Assembly: GCA_002503985.1 (NCBI GenBank)
Contig: DASW01000002.1
Span: 186,001-250,000, forward strand
From: Thermoplasmata archaeon UBA61
GTDB lineage: Archaea > Thermoplasmatota > Thermoplasmata > Lutacidiplasmatales > UBA184
Direction of reading: 5' to 3'
DNA: 64,000 bases
The position numbers and the translations under genes are program-made. The notes under the pieces were generated by a model, which ran no database searches, was not told the origin of the DNA, and was given only the letters and a program-made list of their open reading frames with translations. Positions 1 to 7,919 of the stretch are shown here, in pieces (positions within the stretch are counted from its first letter, which is position 1; each line of letters starts with the position of its first letter).

Positions 1-1
1 C

Positions 2-454
2 CTTCAGCACTCCCGCGCGGACGTGCTCGTCCTGAACCGCCTCGCGCTCGCCGCCCCGAAGCTCCCCCGGATCCTCGTGTCGACCTTCCGGGACCAGCCG
101 GCCCCGAAGCCGATGCTCCTCGCCGAGGAACTGGCCGTTCGCAACCCGCCCGCGCCGGTCATCACGCTCACGCTGGGGTCTCGTGGCCGGCCGAACGAGG
201 AACCCAGCGACGACCTCGAAGAGACGAGCACCCGAGGGGTCCGAATCGTCCACCGCCACTGGCTCTTCTCCGAGGCGACCCTCGGCCGTCGCCGACGGCT
301 TCCCGAGATCCTGCTCCAGGCGGCGCAGCGCGAGCGCTACGGGCTCCTCCTCGTCGGAGAGGAGGAGCAGGGGGGCAGCGCGCTCCTCACGCGTCGGTTC
401 CTCGAGGAGCTGTTCCGGGCCGCCCCGTGCCCGGTCCTCGCGTTCCGCGACTAG
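2..454 (+). CDS. Universal stress protein-like domain (5' truncated by window edge)
   Basis: The reading frame is open from base 2, so the gene starts before the window; a GTG at 23 is only an internal candidate. The visible 151 residues look like the end of one alpha/beta domain (ADVLVLN) followed by a second that starts PKLPRILVS. It ends in LFRAAPCPVLAFRD, which matches the closing strand of universal stress protein (USP) domains. The G-x2-G-x9-G(S/T) ATP-binding loop is not recognisable (the segment reads VGEEEQGGSALL), so nucleotide binding is doubtful. Tandem USP proteins, or a transporter with a C-terminal USP tail, would both fit; the missing 5' part decides. The dph5 start follows 14 nt after the stop. 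Family assignment is by pattern only. Confidence 0.6.
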   Translation, partial: LQHSRADVLVLNRLALAAPKLPRILVSTFRDQPAPKPMLLAEELAVRNPPAPVITLTLGSRGRPNEEPSDDLEETSTRGVRIVHRHWLFSEATLGRRRRLPEILLQAAQRERYGLLLVGEEEQGGSALLTRRFLEELFRAAPCPVLAFRD

Positions 455-468
455 GAGCGGTTCCACCG

Positions 469-1266
469 ATGGGCGAGCTTGCCTTCGTAGGCCTCGGACT
501 CAACGACGAACGGGGCGTCTCGGAGGGCGCCCGCGAGGTCCTCTCCTCCTCCGACGTCGTGTTCGCCGAGGAATACACGGCGGTGGCGCCGACGGGAACG
601 ATCGAGCGGCTCGGTCATCTCGTCGGAAAGCCGATCCGCCGTCTCGACCGGCCGCTCCTCGAGTCCGAGGGGCCGATCCTGGAGGCCCTCGCCGCGCACG
701 CCCGTGTCTCCCTGGTGGTGGTAGGCGACCCGTTCGCGGCGACCACCCACATCGCCCTCCGTCTCGCCGCCGAACGCGCCGGCCACACCTGGACCTACTG
801 CCCGAACGCGAGCATCCTGACCGCGGCCGCAGGGTTCCTCGGACTCATGCACTACCGGTTCGGACGCACCGTCTCCCTGCCCCTGCCCTCCGAGAGCTTC
901 GCTCCCCGGTCGCCGCTCGAGCACATCGCATCGAACCATAGGCGGGACCTCCACACCCTCGTGCTCCTCGACCTGCATCCCGACGAGGGGCGGTACCTCA
1001 CCGCCACCGCGGCCCTCGCGATGATGCGGGAGCGGGACCCGCACGGAGGGTTCCTTACCGATGCGGACCGCATGGCGGTCGTCGCTCGCGTGGGCCAGGA
1101 CGGCGCACGAGCCTGGGTCGCGTCGTTCGCGCGCCTTCGCTCCCTCGATTTCGGGCCGCCGATGCACGCGATCGTCGTGCTCGCCCCCACCCTCCATTTC
1201 GAGGAGGAGGCGGCCCTCCGACGCTATGCCGTCCCGGACGAGGATCCTCGCCCGGCGCGACCCTAG
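469..1266 (+). CDS. dph5: Diphthine synthase
   Basis: A 265-aa S-adenosylmethionine methyltransferase that methylates the modified histidine of elongation factor 2 on the way to diphthamide. The N-terminus GELAFVGLGLNDERGVS and the central VVGDPFAATTH are the signature segments of the tetrapyrrole-methylase fold of this family, followed by LHTLVLLDL. The ATG at 469 is preferred over an in-frame upstream start at 427 because the extra residues overlap the previous gene and the family begins near this Met. The gene ends in a 4-nt tail-to-tail overlap with the receiver gene on the other strand. Its substrate, EF-2, is not encoded in the window. Confidence 0.93.
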   Translation: MGELAFVGLGLNDERGVSEGAREVLSSSDVVFAEEYTAVAPTGTIERLGHLVGKPIRRLDRPLLESEGPILEALAAHARVSLVVVGDPFAATTHIALRLAAERAGHTWTYCPNASILTAAAGFLGLMHYRFGRTVSLPLPSESFAPRSPLEHIASNHRRDLHTLVLLDLHPDEGRYLTATAALAMMRERDPHGGFLTDADRMAVVARVGQDGARAWVASFARLRSLDFGPPMHAIVVLAPTLHFEEEAALRRYAVPDEDPRPARP

Positions 1267-1664
1267 TGCGGGACCGGCAGCTCTCCGCCACCGGACGGGA
1301 CGAGCGCTTCCGCGAACTGTCGGATGCGGAACGGCCGCAGAAGGACGGCGTCCGGGCGCTGGCCCGGGTCGGACGGGAGATTGGGGGGTCGTGAGGCAGG
1401 GGCCACTAGGATCACGCGAAGCCCTGGGACCAAGGCCCGCGCTTGGCCGACCAGGGGGCCCGAACTTCCCTCGGCGAGGTTGGCGTCCACGACCAGGAGG
1501 GACGGACGATGCACCCGCACCAGCTCGACCGCCTGGGTCGCCCCCTCGGCTTCTCCGTCGACGCGGAAATGATGCAGCCGAAGGAGGCCTCGCAGCAATA
1601 CGCGAGTTTCCTCGTCGCCGGCCACAACGATCGCGCTCGACGTGGAGCCGATGTCACCGCTCAA
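1263..1664 (-). CDS. Degenerate response-regulator receiver domain protein
   Basis: A 133-aa single-domain protein with the CheY-like alternation of strands and helices. The phospho-acceptor Asp is in SLLVVDANL (about residue 60). The acidic pair at the start is altered (VVAGDEE), the Thr/Ser position reads VILVAPA, and the conserved Lys is Arg in LLRPF. At least two switch residues are therefore missing, and phosphorylation-driven switching is doubtful. No output domain and no histidine kinase lie nearby. The start is a TTG at 1662-1664. It lies downstream of, and on the same strand as, the unknown 517-aa gene, with a 126-nt gap containing an AT-richer stretch near 1725-1735 that could be its own promoter. 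Confidence 0.75.
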   Translation of the reverse strand: MSGDIGSTSSAIVVAGDEETRVLLRGLLRLHHFRVDGEAEGATQAVELVRVHRPSLLVVDANLAEGSSGPLVGQARALVPGLRVILVAPASRPPNLPSDPGQRPDAVLLRPFRIRQFAEALVPSGGGELPVPH

Positions 1665-1790
1665 GGTCTTCGCGCCCGATTCGACCGGGTTGTCCCGCCC
1701 CCGAGTCGGGGGTGCTACCGACCTAGTGCTATTTCTCCTTGCGTGTCGAGCGCCGTGCAGTTCCGAGGCCGGGGAGGGGGGTCCGGGGGG

Positions 1791-3344
1791 TCACTTCGGG
1801 CCCGGTTCGCTCTCGCCCCAGTCGGCCACTCCGGCGGCCTGGAGGAGTCGGTCGAGGGCGCCATGGTACTGGGCCGAAGGGGCGTTCAGGAGCTCGCGGG
1901 CCAGGTCGCTCAAGGAGGCCCCGAACTCGCGTTCCGTGGCGGAGAACTGCCACGCGTGGGCGTTCTCCCGGCCCAGGGCCGCCAGGAACGCGAACGCCAG
2001 CCCTCGCTCCTTGCCCTCGCTCGGGAGGGACTGCAGGATCGCCCGCTCCGCCCCCGCCTCGTGGTGGGTCCGGAACGCCCGCGCGACCCGGTCGACCCAG
2101 GCCGCCTCTCGGGCGAGGCGGGAATAGTGCGGGAGGGCCTCGAGGACCTCCTTCTCCTCGCTCGACCGCTCGGCGCGTTTCAAGAGCTCGACCACCCGAC
2201 CGGGGGAGGAGCGGGTCTCTTCGATGATCCGACGGGCCTCTTTGGGGTCGGGAACGATCGTCTGGACGATCGTCTCCGCGTGGTCGCTCCAGAGCTTCTC
2301 GAGCGCCCGGCTCGCGCGCGGTTCGTCCACCTCGAACGGGCCTGCCCACGACGCGAGGACCGCCTCCAGGGCCCGACGTTCCACGGGGGTCGGTTGGAGC
2401 GCGTCCAGGAACGGTTTTGGGTCGTTCCCGTAGCAGACCCCTCCCGCGAGGAACGTCGTGCGGCCGCTCCGGGCCACGCGCGCGGCGAGCTCCGAGGCGA
2501 AGGCGTCGAGGAGCCCGACGTCCGAAAGCTTGCCGAGCTCGTAGTCGCGTTTCAGCCCGCGCGGGAGCGGCGGGAGGGAGGCGTGGACGCACTCGGGTCC
2601 CCCCTGACAACGAACGTTCAGCTCCGCCGACACGGGGAAGTCCGCCGAAGGGTCGGGTCCCGCGGTCCCATCGGAGACGCTCGAGAGGAGGTGTCGGTCG
2701 CTCTTCGCGCACCGCCGGCAGACTCGGAACGCGGTCCCGGCGCCCGGCCAGCCGACCTCGAGGAACGGACGCGGCTCGCCGGCCTGCAGATGAGAGCATT
2801 CGAAGCGGTGATGGCTCGGATTCTCGACGAGTCGGTACGGAAGGTCGGCGACCTTGTCGGCCCGGAACTCCGAAGGAGGGATCGCGGAGAGGCCGGAGCA
2901 GAAGAGGCTCTTGCGGGTCGCGTAGAAGTGGAGGCCCTTGCGGGCCCATTCGAGGTACCCGAGGAGAAGCCGCTCCGGGTCGTCCGACTGTTGGACCGCG
3001 ACCTCGGCCTCCCGGTCCGTTCGGGCGAACGGGGCGTAGGAGACCTCTCCGCCGGGAAGCGCGAAGGCGACCACGGAGAGGGGCTTTGGGTCGAGGTAGT
3101 AGTGGAGGAGGCCCGCGTACGCCCGCGCGAGCGGGTCCCCCCAGCGCGAGAGCTTCTGGAGGCGCCGGTCGTCATCCCGAGCCTCGCGGACCTCCTCGAG
3201 CTCGGCGCGCCGACGGTCGAAGCGCTCTCGGGGGCACTCGGGGCCTAACCGGGGCAGGAGCGGGTCGACCGACCCTCTCAGGACCTTCGCCCTGGCGACG
3301 AGGTCGTGTTCGCGGACCCCGGACGCTCTGCGGACCCGCGCCAC
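1791..3344 (-). CDS. Unknown 517-aa protein with Cys/His clusters
   Basis: No family recognised. The protein is soluble, charged and has no signal peptide or membrane segment. Residues about 150-260 hold a group of possible metal ligands: FECSHL, VCRRCAKSDRH and RCQGGPEC. This would suit one zinc or iron-sulfur site. The remainder is helical and rich in Arg/Glu. The start is GTG at 3342-3344, with an AATAAGTAC element 30-38 nt upstream giving a short leader. It is the last gene after the ubiX-guaAA operon on the same strand but appears to have its own promoter. The annotation is hypothetical; the clean codon use over 1.5 kb makes the gene itself secure. Confidence 0.8.
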   Translation of the reverse strand: MARVRRASGVREHDLVARAKVLRGSVDPLLPRLGPECPRERFDRRRAELEEVREARDDDRRLQKLSRWGDPLARAYAGLLHYYLDPKPLSVVAFALPGGEVSYAPFARTDREAEVAVQQSDDPERLLLGYLEWARKGLHFYATRKSLFCSGLSAIPPSEFRADKVADLPYRLVENPSHHRFECSHLQAGEPRPFLEVGWPGAGTAFRVCRRCAKSDRHLLSSVSDGTAGPDPSADFPVSAELNVRCQGGPECVHASLPPLPRGLKRDYELGKLSDVGLLDAFASELAARVARSGRTTFLAGGVCYGNDPKPFLDALQPTPVERRALEAVLASWAGPFEVDEPRASRALEKLWSDHAETIVQTIVPDPKEARRIIEETRSSPGRVVELLKRAERSSEEKEVLEALPHYSRLAREAAWVDRVARAFRTHHEAGAERAILQSLPSEGKERGLAFAFLAALGRENAHAWQFSATEREFGASLSDLARELLNAPSAQYHGALDRLLQAAGVADWGESEPGPK

Positions 3345-3373
3345 CCTTCGCCTCGTCCCACGAACGGGCGGCG

Positions 3374-3382
3374 GTACTTATT
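3374..3382 (-). promoter_or_regulatory. TATA-like element for the 517-aa gene
   Basis: AATAAGTAC on the minus strand, an AT island in GC-rich sequence, centred 34 nt before the GTG at 3344. Predicted transcription start about 3351, leader of a few bases. Confidence 0.4.
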
Positions 3383-3390
3383 CCCGGGGG

Positions 3391-3957
3391 TCAGCGGTGG
3401 CACGTGGCGAGGAAATGTCGGAACATCTCCCGACCCCCCTCGGTGTGCTCGACCTCGGGATGGAACTGGAGCCCCCAGATCGGCAGGGATGGGTGGGCCA
3501 TCGCCTGCACCGGACACGCCGCCGAGTGGGCGAGGACGCTCCACCCCGGGGGAGCGACCGTCACCTGGTCGTTGTGACTCGACCACACCCGCAGGCGGGA
3601 GGGCAACCCGGCGAAGATCGGGTGGTCGGTCCGGTCGACCGTAAGCTCGACCGACCCGAACTCCGGGGCGCCGGCCCGGTCGACCCGCCCCCCAAAGTGG
3701 CGACCCAGGAACTGATGGCCCACGCAGATCGCCAGCACGGGCACCTTCCCGGACCCGATCCATTCCCCGACCCGTCCGAGGGGAGCGTCCGTTCCCTCGA
3801 GGCTGAGCGCCCCCCCCGAAAGAACGACGCCGTCCGCGTCCATCTCCTCGAAGGGGGTCGTGTTCGGAAGGATCCTCGTCTCGGCCCCGAGGTCGCGGAG
3901 GACCCGCCACTCGCGGTGCGTCCACTGGCCACCGTTGTCGAGGACGGGGACCTTCAC
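3391..3957 (-). CDS. guaAA: GMP synthase, glutamine amidotransferase subunit A
   Basis: A 188-aa class I glutamine amidotransferase that hydrolyses glutamine and passes ammonia to the separate ATP-pyrophosphatase subunit, which converts XMP to GMP. Archaea carry these two halves as separate proteins. Seen here: the nucleophile elbow AICVGHQFLG with catalytic Cys (about residue 78), and the His-Glu pair in LQFHPEVEHT (about 166-168). The N-terminus MKVPVLDNGGQWTH matches the family. Its ATG overlaps the stop of the upstream membrane-protein gene by 4 nt (ATGA), so it ends the ubiX operon. The B subunit is not in the window. Confidence 0.95.
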   Translation of the reverse strand: MKVPVLDNGGQWTHREWRVLRDLGAETRILPNTTPFEEMDADGVVLSGGALSLEGTDAPLGRVGEWIGSGKVPVLAICVGHQFLGRHFGGRVDRAGAPEFGSVELTVDRTDHPIFAGLPSRLRVWSSHNDQVTVAPPGWSVLAHSAACPVQAMAHPSLPIWGLQFHPEVEHTEGGREMFRHFLATCHR

Positions 3958-4304
3958 GAGTCCTCCTCGGCGTCCGAATCCGACGCGGTCTCCGCCCTGC
4001 CGCGCAGTTCGGCGACGTCCCGCTTGACCTCACGGAGGTCGGCGCGCATCCGAAGCATCTCTTCCTCGAACGGCGTGAACCCGGTCGTGCTCAGGATGCG
4101 ATGCGAGAGGAAGACCCCGATGAAGATGGCCCCGACGAGCGCGAGGAGGGTCGTGAAGATGAGCGCGACCACGAACGCGAGGGGGTCACCGATCGCGTTC
4201 TGCACGGGGAGGGTGAAGAAGTGGGTGATCTCCGCGATCTCGACCACGAGCAGCACGACGATGAGAGCGACCCAGAGCAGGATCGCGACTCGGCTCGCCT
4301 TCAG
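3954..4304 (-). CDS. Two-helix membrane protein with acidic tail, probable CTG start
   Basis: Unknown small membrane protein. From a GTG at 4256 the product would start inside a hydrophobic helix. Reading further upstream in frame adds KASRVAILLWVALIVVLL, which completes a normal first membrane helix with basic residues before it. The only start-like codon there is CTG at 4302-4304. It overlaps the stop of the upstream gene (CTGA) and has GGAGGGG 4-6 nt before it, a good ribosome-binding site. From there the product is 116 aa: helix 1, helix 2 (LAFVVALIFTTLLALVGAIF), then a charged coiled-coil-like tail (MRADLREVKRDVAELRG) ending in acidic residues. Middle gene of the ubiX operon. Function unknown. 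Confidence 0.72.
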   Translation of the reverse strand: MKASRVAILLWVALIVVLLVVEIAEITHFFTLPVQNAIGDPLAFVVALIFTTLLALVGAIFIGVFLSHRILSTTGFTPFEEEMLRMRADLREVKRDVAELRGRAETASDSDAEEDS

Positions 4305-4918
4305 GGAACCCCTCCCGCGCCGACGTCCGCGAGCAGGATCGTGACCGGCAGGGTGTTGTTGGATACCGCGAGGGGGGACGCCACCGCCACCCCCGAGGTT
4401 CCCGAGGCGGAATAAAGGCTCTCACTGCCCGAGGGAACGGACTGCTGGACGTAGAACGACAAGAGGCCGGCGTACCAGGTGCTCCCGGAAGGGCTGACGT
4501 AGTGCGCCGAGATATTCAACGCGACCGGGTTCGCGGCCGATGCGACGATGACCGCGAGGGCGTCGCTATCATTGTACCACTTGGTCCAATTGAGCGTGCG
4601 CCACGACATCGTCTGGGTCCCGGACCAGTTGAACAGGGTCGCGACACCGACATGGACCTCGTCGTAGCGAATGGTCTCTCCGAGCGCCCAGACGTAGAAG
4701 TGGAGGGTGGCGTTCGTCGAGATCTTGTCGACGACGAGCTCGGCCTGCGTGAGGAGCCCGGGGCCGGGTTGGTGGGTGTTGGCAACGAGCACCGGAGTGA
4801 ACACGATGAGGGCTACCAGGAGGAGAGCGACCCCTACGAGGGGCCACGGAGCAAAGATACCGAGTCTTCCCGGCGGCCGCCTCCGGGAGGCGGCTGCCGC
4901 GACGTCTCCCCCGTTCAT
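4301..4918 (-). CDS. Membrane-anchored extracytoplasmic protein, unknown
   Basis: A 205-aa protein with a basic N-terminus, one hydrophobic segment at about residues 27-46 (LVGVALLLVALIVFTPVLVA), and then an outside domain rich in Thr, Ser, Trp and Asn-X-Ser/Thr sites. This is the usual look of an archaeal protein anchored by an uncleaved N-terminal helix. No family was recognised. Its ATG overlaps the ubiX stop (ATGA at 4915-4918), and its own stop overlaps the next gene, so all three are probably translated together. Whether it works with UbiX or simply shares the operon cannot be told. Confidence 0.8.
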   Translation of the reverse strand: MNGGDVAAAASRRRPPGRLGIFAPWPLVGVALLLVALIVFTPVLVANTHQPGPGLLTQAELVVDKISTNATLHFYVWALGETIRYDEVHVGVATLFNWSGTQTMSWRTLNWTKWYNDSDALAVIVASAANPVALNISAHYVSPSGSTWYAGLLSFYVQQSVPSGSESLYSASGTSGVAVASPLAVSNNTLPVTILLADVGAGGVP

Positions 4919-5490
4919 GCGGTCCCCGCTTTCCAGCCCCGGTAGAGCTGGTGCGTGACGCCCAGGTGGTCGAGGACCTTACCCGCAAGATAGTCGGTCG
5001 TCTCCTCGACCGATTTCGGCCGAAGATAGTACGCCGGGGAGGCGACCAGGACGACCACTCCGAGCTCGCTCAGCGTCGTCAGATGCCGCAGGAGGATCGT
5101 CGGGAGCGGGGTCTCCCGCGGGACCACGATGAGACGTCGGCGCTCCTTGAGGTGCACGGCGGCCGCGCGCGTGAGCAGCGTGTCCCCGAGTCCGAGAGCG
5201 ATCTTGGCCGCCGTGTTGGCCGAGCACGGCACGACCACCATCCCTCTTGTCCGGACCGACCCGCTCGCGATCGGGGCGGCCAGGTCGTCGTCCGAATAGA
5301 GCTCTGTGACCCACGGGCGGAGCGCCTCGATGTCGAGGTCGCACTCCTCGCGAAGCACGGCGCGCGCCCCCTCCGATACGACCAGGGATACCGACGCATG
5401 CGCTTCGCGCAAGGCCTGGAGGACCCGTATCGCGATCGGCGCGCCGCTGGCGCCCGACACTCCCACGACAATCGGTAGTTCCTCCGTCAC
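4915..5490 (-). CDS. ubiX: Flavin prenyltransferase UbiX
   Basis: A 191-aa flavoprotein that joins a dimethylallyl unit to FMN, making the prenylated flavin used by UbiD-type decarboxylases. Family hallmarks: VVGVSGASGAPIAIRVL at the N-terminus (FMN phosphate loop), VVPCSANTAAKIALGLGD in the middle, and VVPRETPL. The last is a conserved catalytic and binding segment. Length is normal for the family. The start is GTG at 5488-5490. No UbiD decarboxylase is in the window; it must be elsewhere. It is the first gene of a four-gene operon with two membrane proteins and guaAA. Confidence 0.95.
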   Translation of the reverse strand: MTEELPIVVGVSGASGAPIAIRVLQALREAHASVSLVVSEGARAVLREECDLDIEALRPWVTELYSDDDLAAPIASGSVRTRGMVVVPCSANTAAKIALGLGDTLLTRAAAVHLKERRRLIVVPRETPLPTILLRHLTTLSELGVVVLVASPAYYLRPKSVEETTDYLAGKVLDHLGVTHQLYRGWKAGTA

Positions 5491-5527
5491 GATGGGTCCC
5501 CGGGCTGGGATGCTTCAACGAATCGGT

Positions 5528-5534
5528 TCATAAG
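5528..5534 (-). promoter_or_regulatory. TATA-like element for the ubiX operon
   Basis: CTTATGA on the minus strand, centred about 41 nt before the ubiX GTG, predicting a leader of about 14 nt. The rest of 5491-5663, between the ends of ubiX and the peptidase gene, shows nothing else clear. Confidence 0.4.
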
Positions 5535-5663
5535 ACGGTTCGCGAGGCGGAGGCATTGGCCCATCGGGCGGGTGTCGCCGCCGGGCGTGACCCGTTCGAG
5601 GGGTCCTCGCCCAGGACATCCGCACGACACCCCCGACCAGCACCCGTTAGGGCATTTCCCGGA

Positions 5664-7433
5664 TTATGGCGCTGTCCGTGGTACCCACTTCGTGCCCATC
5701 CAGCTCTCGTAGACCTTCCGGGCGAGCTCCGAGGGCGATTCCTCTGGGGTGAAGGAGTACTTCCGGGGGGGCCGAGCTCCGGTCGTGAGCGAGACCCTGT
5801 GCAGGTACCCGCGGCGAAAAACGGTGATCTCGGTCGGAGTACCGGGGGGGCACTTCTCGAGCATCTTCTCGAGGTCGCCGTACGTGACCTTGGCCCCGTT
5901 AATGGCGATGATCTCGTCGCCCGGAGTGAGGCCGGCGGCGCGTCCCGGCCTTCCTACGAAGGAGTGCCGGACGCGGGCGAGCCCCCCGAAGTCCTCGACA
6001 GCAACACCCAGGTCGCCCGGTTCGGGCTCGTCGGCTTCGTCCGGTCGCTTCGCCTTCGGGGCGAGCACAAGACCGGCGTAGCGAGCGTACAGGGCCAGGT
6101 CGACTTCCTCCGTTCCCCGGACGAAACGGTCGAAGAACGAGGAAAGGTCGAGGCCGGTCGCCCGGTTCCCCACCGACAGCAGCTCGCCCTCCTCGAGCCC
6201 TCGCCCGACCTTCCCGTACTCGTTCCACAGGAGGCGAAGGACGGTCTCGAGCGAGGCGCGGGTCTCGCTCTGGTGCCGGATCTCGAGGTCGAGGCACATC
6301 GAGACCAAGTGGCCCTTGAGGTAGTACGAGACCGACTGGTTCGGCGTTTCCTCGAATGGCTGGTAGTGGTCGATCCAGGTGATGAGGGAGGACTCTTCGA
6401 GGGAGATGCGGTTGCGTCCGGGGGTCTCGAGGTACTCCTTGACGAGCTTGGCGAGCACCTCCAGGTACTGGTCGGGGCTGGCCAGCCCGGCCCGGCGGAG
6501 GACGAGGCCGGTGAAGTAGTCGGTCGTCCCTTCCATCCACCAGAGCATTCGAGTGTAGTTCTCCCGAGTGTAGTCGAACGGCCCGAGGACCTTCGGACGG
6601 ATCCGCTTCACGTTGTACAGGTGGAGGTACTCGTGCGCGGTGAGGCTGAGGAAGTGGCGGTAGGCCTCCGCCGGGCGGAAGATGTTCCTCGACACCACGC
6701 ACGAGGTCGAGAAGGCGTGCTCGAGGCCCCCGTCCGGGACGTTCGTCAGGTGATAGAAGAAGGTGTACCGAGAGAGCGGAGAATCCCCGACGAGGGCGAC
6801 CGCGGCCTCGACGATCTTGGAGATGTCCTGTTCGAGAGTGTGCGCATCGTAGTTCCCTCCTTCCCCGCAGAGGCAGATTCGGTGCGGTATGCCGGAGGGA
6901 CGGACCGTGAGGACGACCGGCCGGCCGGCATCGATGGGAGAGTCGACGAGCTCGTCGTAGTTGCGTGCGCGGTAGCGGCGTGGGGTCCGTTCGACCTCTT
7001 CGAGCTCCGTGATGACCGTCCATTCGGGCGGAACGTCGAGCGTGACGGCCACCGGGTCGGAGAGGTGTCCATCCACGTACGGGAGGCACAGGGCCGCATT
7101 GACGAACAGATGATCCGGGGTGAAGTCGAACCCCTCGGTCACCATCTGATGCCCATAGACCGTGTACTCGACGTGGACCCGGGAGGCCCCCTCGGTCTGG
7201 ATCCGCCAACGGGACTTCTCGACGCGGGCGGTAGGCAGGGGCGCTCCGTTCGGCCCGGTCCGCGCGACCAGGTCGCGGAACCCGCGGCTGTAGTTCAGGA
7301 TCACATAGGAGCCGGGTACCCAGGAGGGAAGAACGAGGTCGAGGGCGGGCGATGAAATCCCTTCGAGGTCGATCGAGAACCGAGCCCGGTGCTCGGATGG
7401 GATGTCGGCCCGGACGGTGTAGAGGATCTCCAT
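5664..7433 (-). CDS. M61-family metallopeptidase with C-terminal PDZ domain
   Basis: A 589-aa protein of the M61 glycyl-aminopeptidase-like family. An N-terminal beta-sandwich is followed by the gluzincin catalytic region. It has GGLEH (residues 235-239), the zinc motif HEYLH (267-271) followed by LYNVKRIRP, and the third ligand Glu in WMEGTTDYF (about 301). A PDZ domain (AAGLTPGDEIIAINGAKV) closes the chain. There is no signal peptide, so it probably acts in the cytoplasm on peptides. ATG at 7431-7433 is preferred over an upstream in-frame codon that would overlap the preceding gene. Its partner upstream is the 74-aa coiled-coil gene, 10 nt away. Confidence 0.9.
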   Translation of the reverse strand: MEILYTVRADIPSEHRARFSIDLEGISSPALDLVLPSWVPGSYVILNYSRGFRDLVARTGPNGAPLPTARVEKSRWRIQTEGASRVHVEYTVYGHQMVTEGFDFTPDHLFVNAALCLPYVDGHLSDPVAVTLDVPPEWTVITELEEVERTPRRYRARNYDELVDSPIDAGRPVVLTVRPSGIPHRICLCGEGGNYDAHTLEQDISKIVEAAVALVGDSPLSRYTFFYHLTNVPDGGLEHAFSTSCVVSRNIFRPAEAYRHFLSLTAHEYLHLYNVKRIRPKVLGPFDYTRENYTRMLWWMEGTTDYFTGLVLRRAGLASPDQYLEVLAKLVKEYLETPGRNRISLEESSLITWIDHYQPFEETPNQSVSYYLKGHLVSMCLDLEIRHQSETRASLETVLRLLWNEYGKVGRGLEEGELLSVGNRATGLDLSSFFDRFVRGTEEVDLALYARYAGLVLAPKAKRPDEADEPEPGDLGVAVEDFGGLARVRHSFVGRPGRAAGLTPGDEIIAINGAKVTYGDLEKMLEKCPPGTPTEITVFRRGYLHRVSLTTGARPPRKYSFTPEESPSELARKVYESWMGTKWVPRTAP

Positions 7434-7443
7434 GGACCCCCGC

Positions 7444-7668
7444 TTACGCAAAGCCCGGGGGGAGCTCGTGATCGGACGACGATTCTCCGCCCTTGGGAAC
7501 GTACGGTTCTACCGCGATCCCGAGGTGAGCGGCCAGCGCGCGGAACGTCTGCACCAGTTGTTGGACCGATTGCGCCATCTGCCTCTGTTCGGTCCTCAGC
7601 TGCTGGAGCTCCTCCCGCAGGTTCCGCAGCTCCACCTCCCAGCGCGCCTCGTCCGAACCGACCGGCAT
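7444..7668 (-). CDS. Small coiled-coil protein
   Basis: A 74-aa protein. Residues about 10-45 (VELRNLREELQQLRTEQRQM and on) form a clear heptad-like coiled coil rich in Leu, Gln and Glu. A short Pro/Gly tail follows. No enzyme motif. It sits 10 nt before the M61 peptidase start and is likely the first gene of the same transcript, so it may oligomerise or act as an adaptor for the peptidase. That link is inferred from position only. Start ATG at 7666-7668. Confidence 0.7.
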   Translation of the reverse strand: MPVGSDEARWEVELRNLREELQQLRTEQRQMAQSVQQLVQTFRALAAHLGIAVEPYVPKGGESSSDHELPPGFA

Positions 7669-7699
7669 CTTCTCCTCCTCGAGCGGTCCACGGTCGCTC

Positions 7700-7755
7700 G
7701 GTAATTACCTTGTCCGGGCGGGACGCCGCTCCCCGGTGGCGTTCACCGGAGGTGA
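7700..7755. promoter_or_regulatory. Palindromes in the divergent intergenic region 7669-7919
   Basis: This 251-nt region separates the coiled-coil/peptidase operon (left, minus) from the ABC exporter (right, plus). GGTAATTACC at 7700-7709 is a perfect 10-bp palindrome 32-41 nt before the minus-strand start and is also the best TATA candidate for that operon. TCACC-GGA-GGTGA at 7743-7755 is a second perfect inverted repeat. Either could be an operator. For the exporter gene I see only a GGGGGGTGA ribosome-site-like run about 20 nt before its ATG. Confidence 0.35.
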
Positions 7756-7919
7756 CCTGCGCTTAAGGACCGGGACCACCACTTGGCCTTCGGAGCGACG
7801 ATGGTCGGGCGGATTCGGTTCTCCTCGGACCCCCGCGGGCAGCGACGATGGTGGCGTCCCTGCAACTTCATCAGCAACGCTCATGAACCTCCGCCCCGGG
7901 GGGTGACGTAGACCGAACC

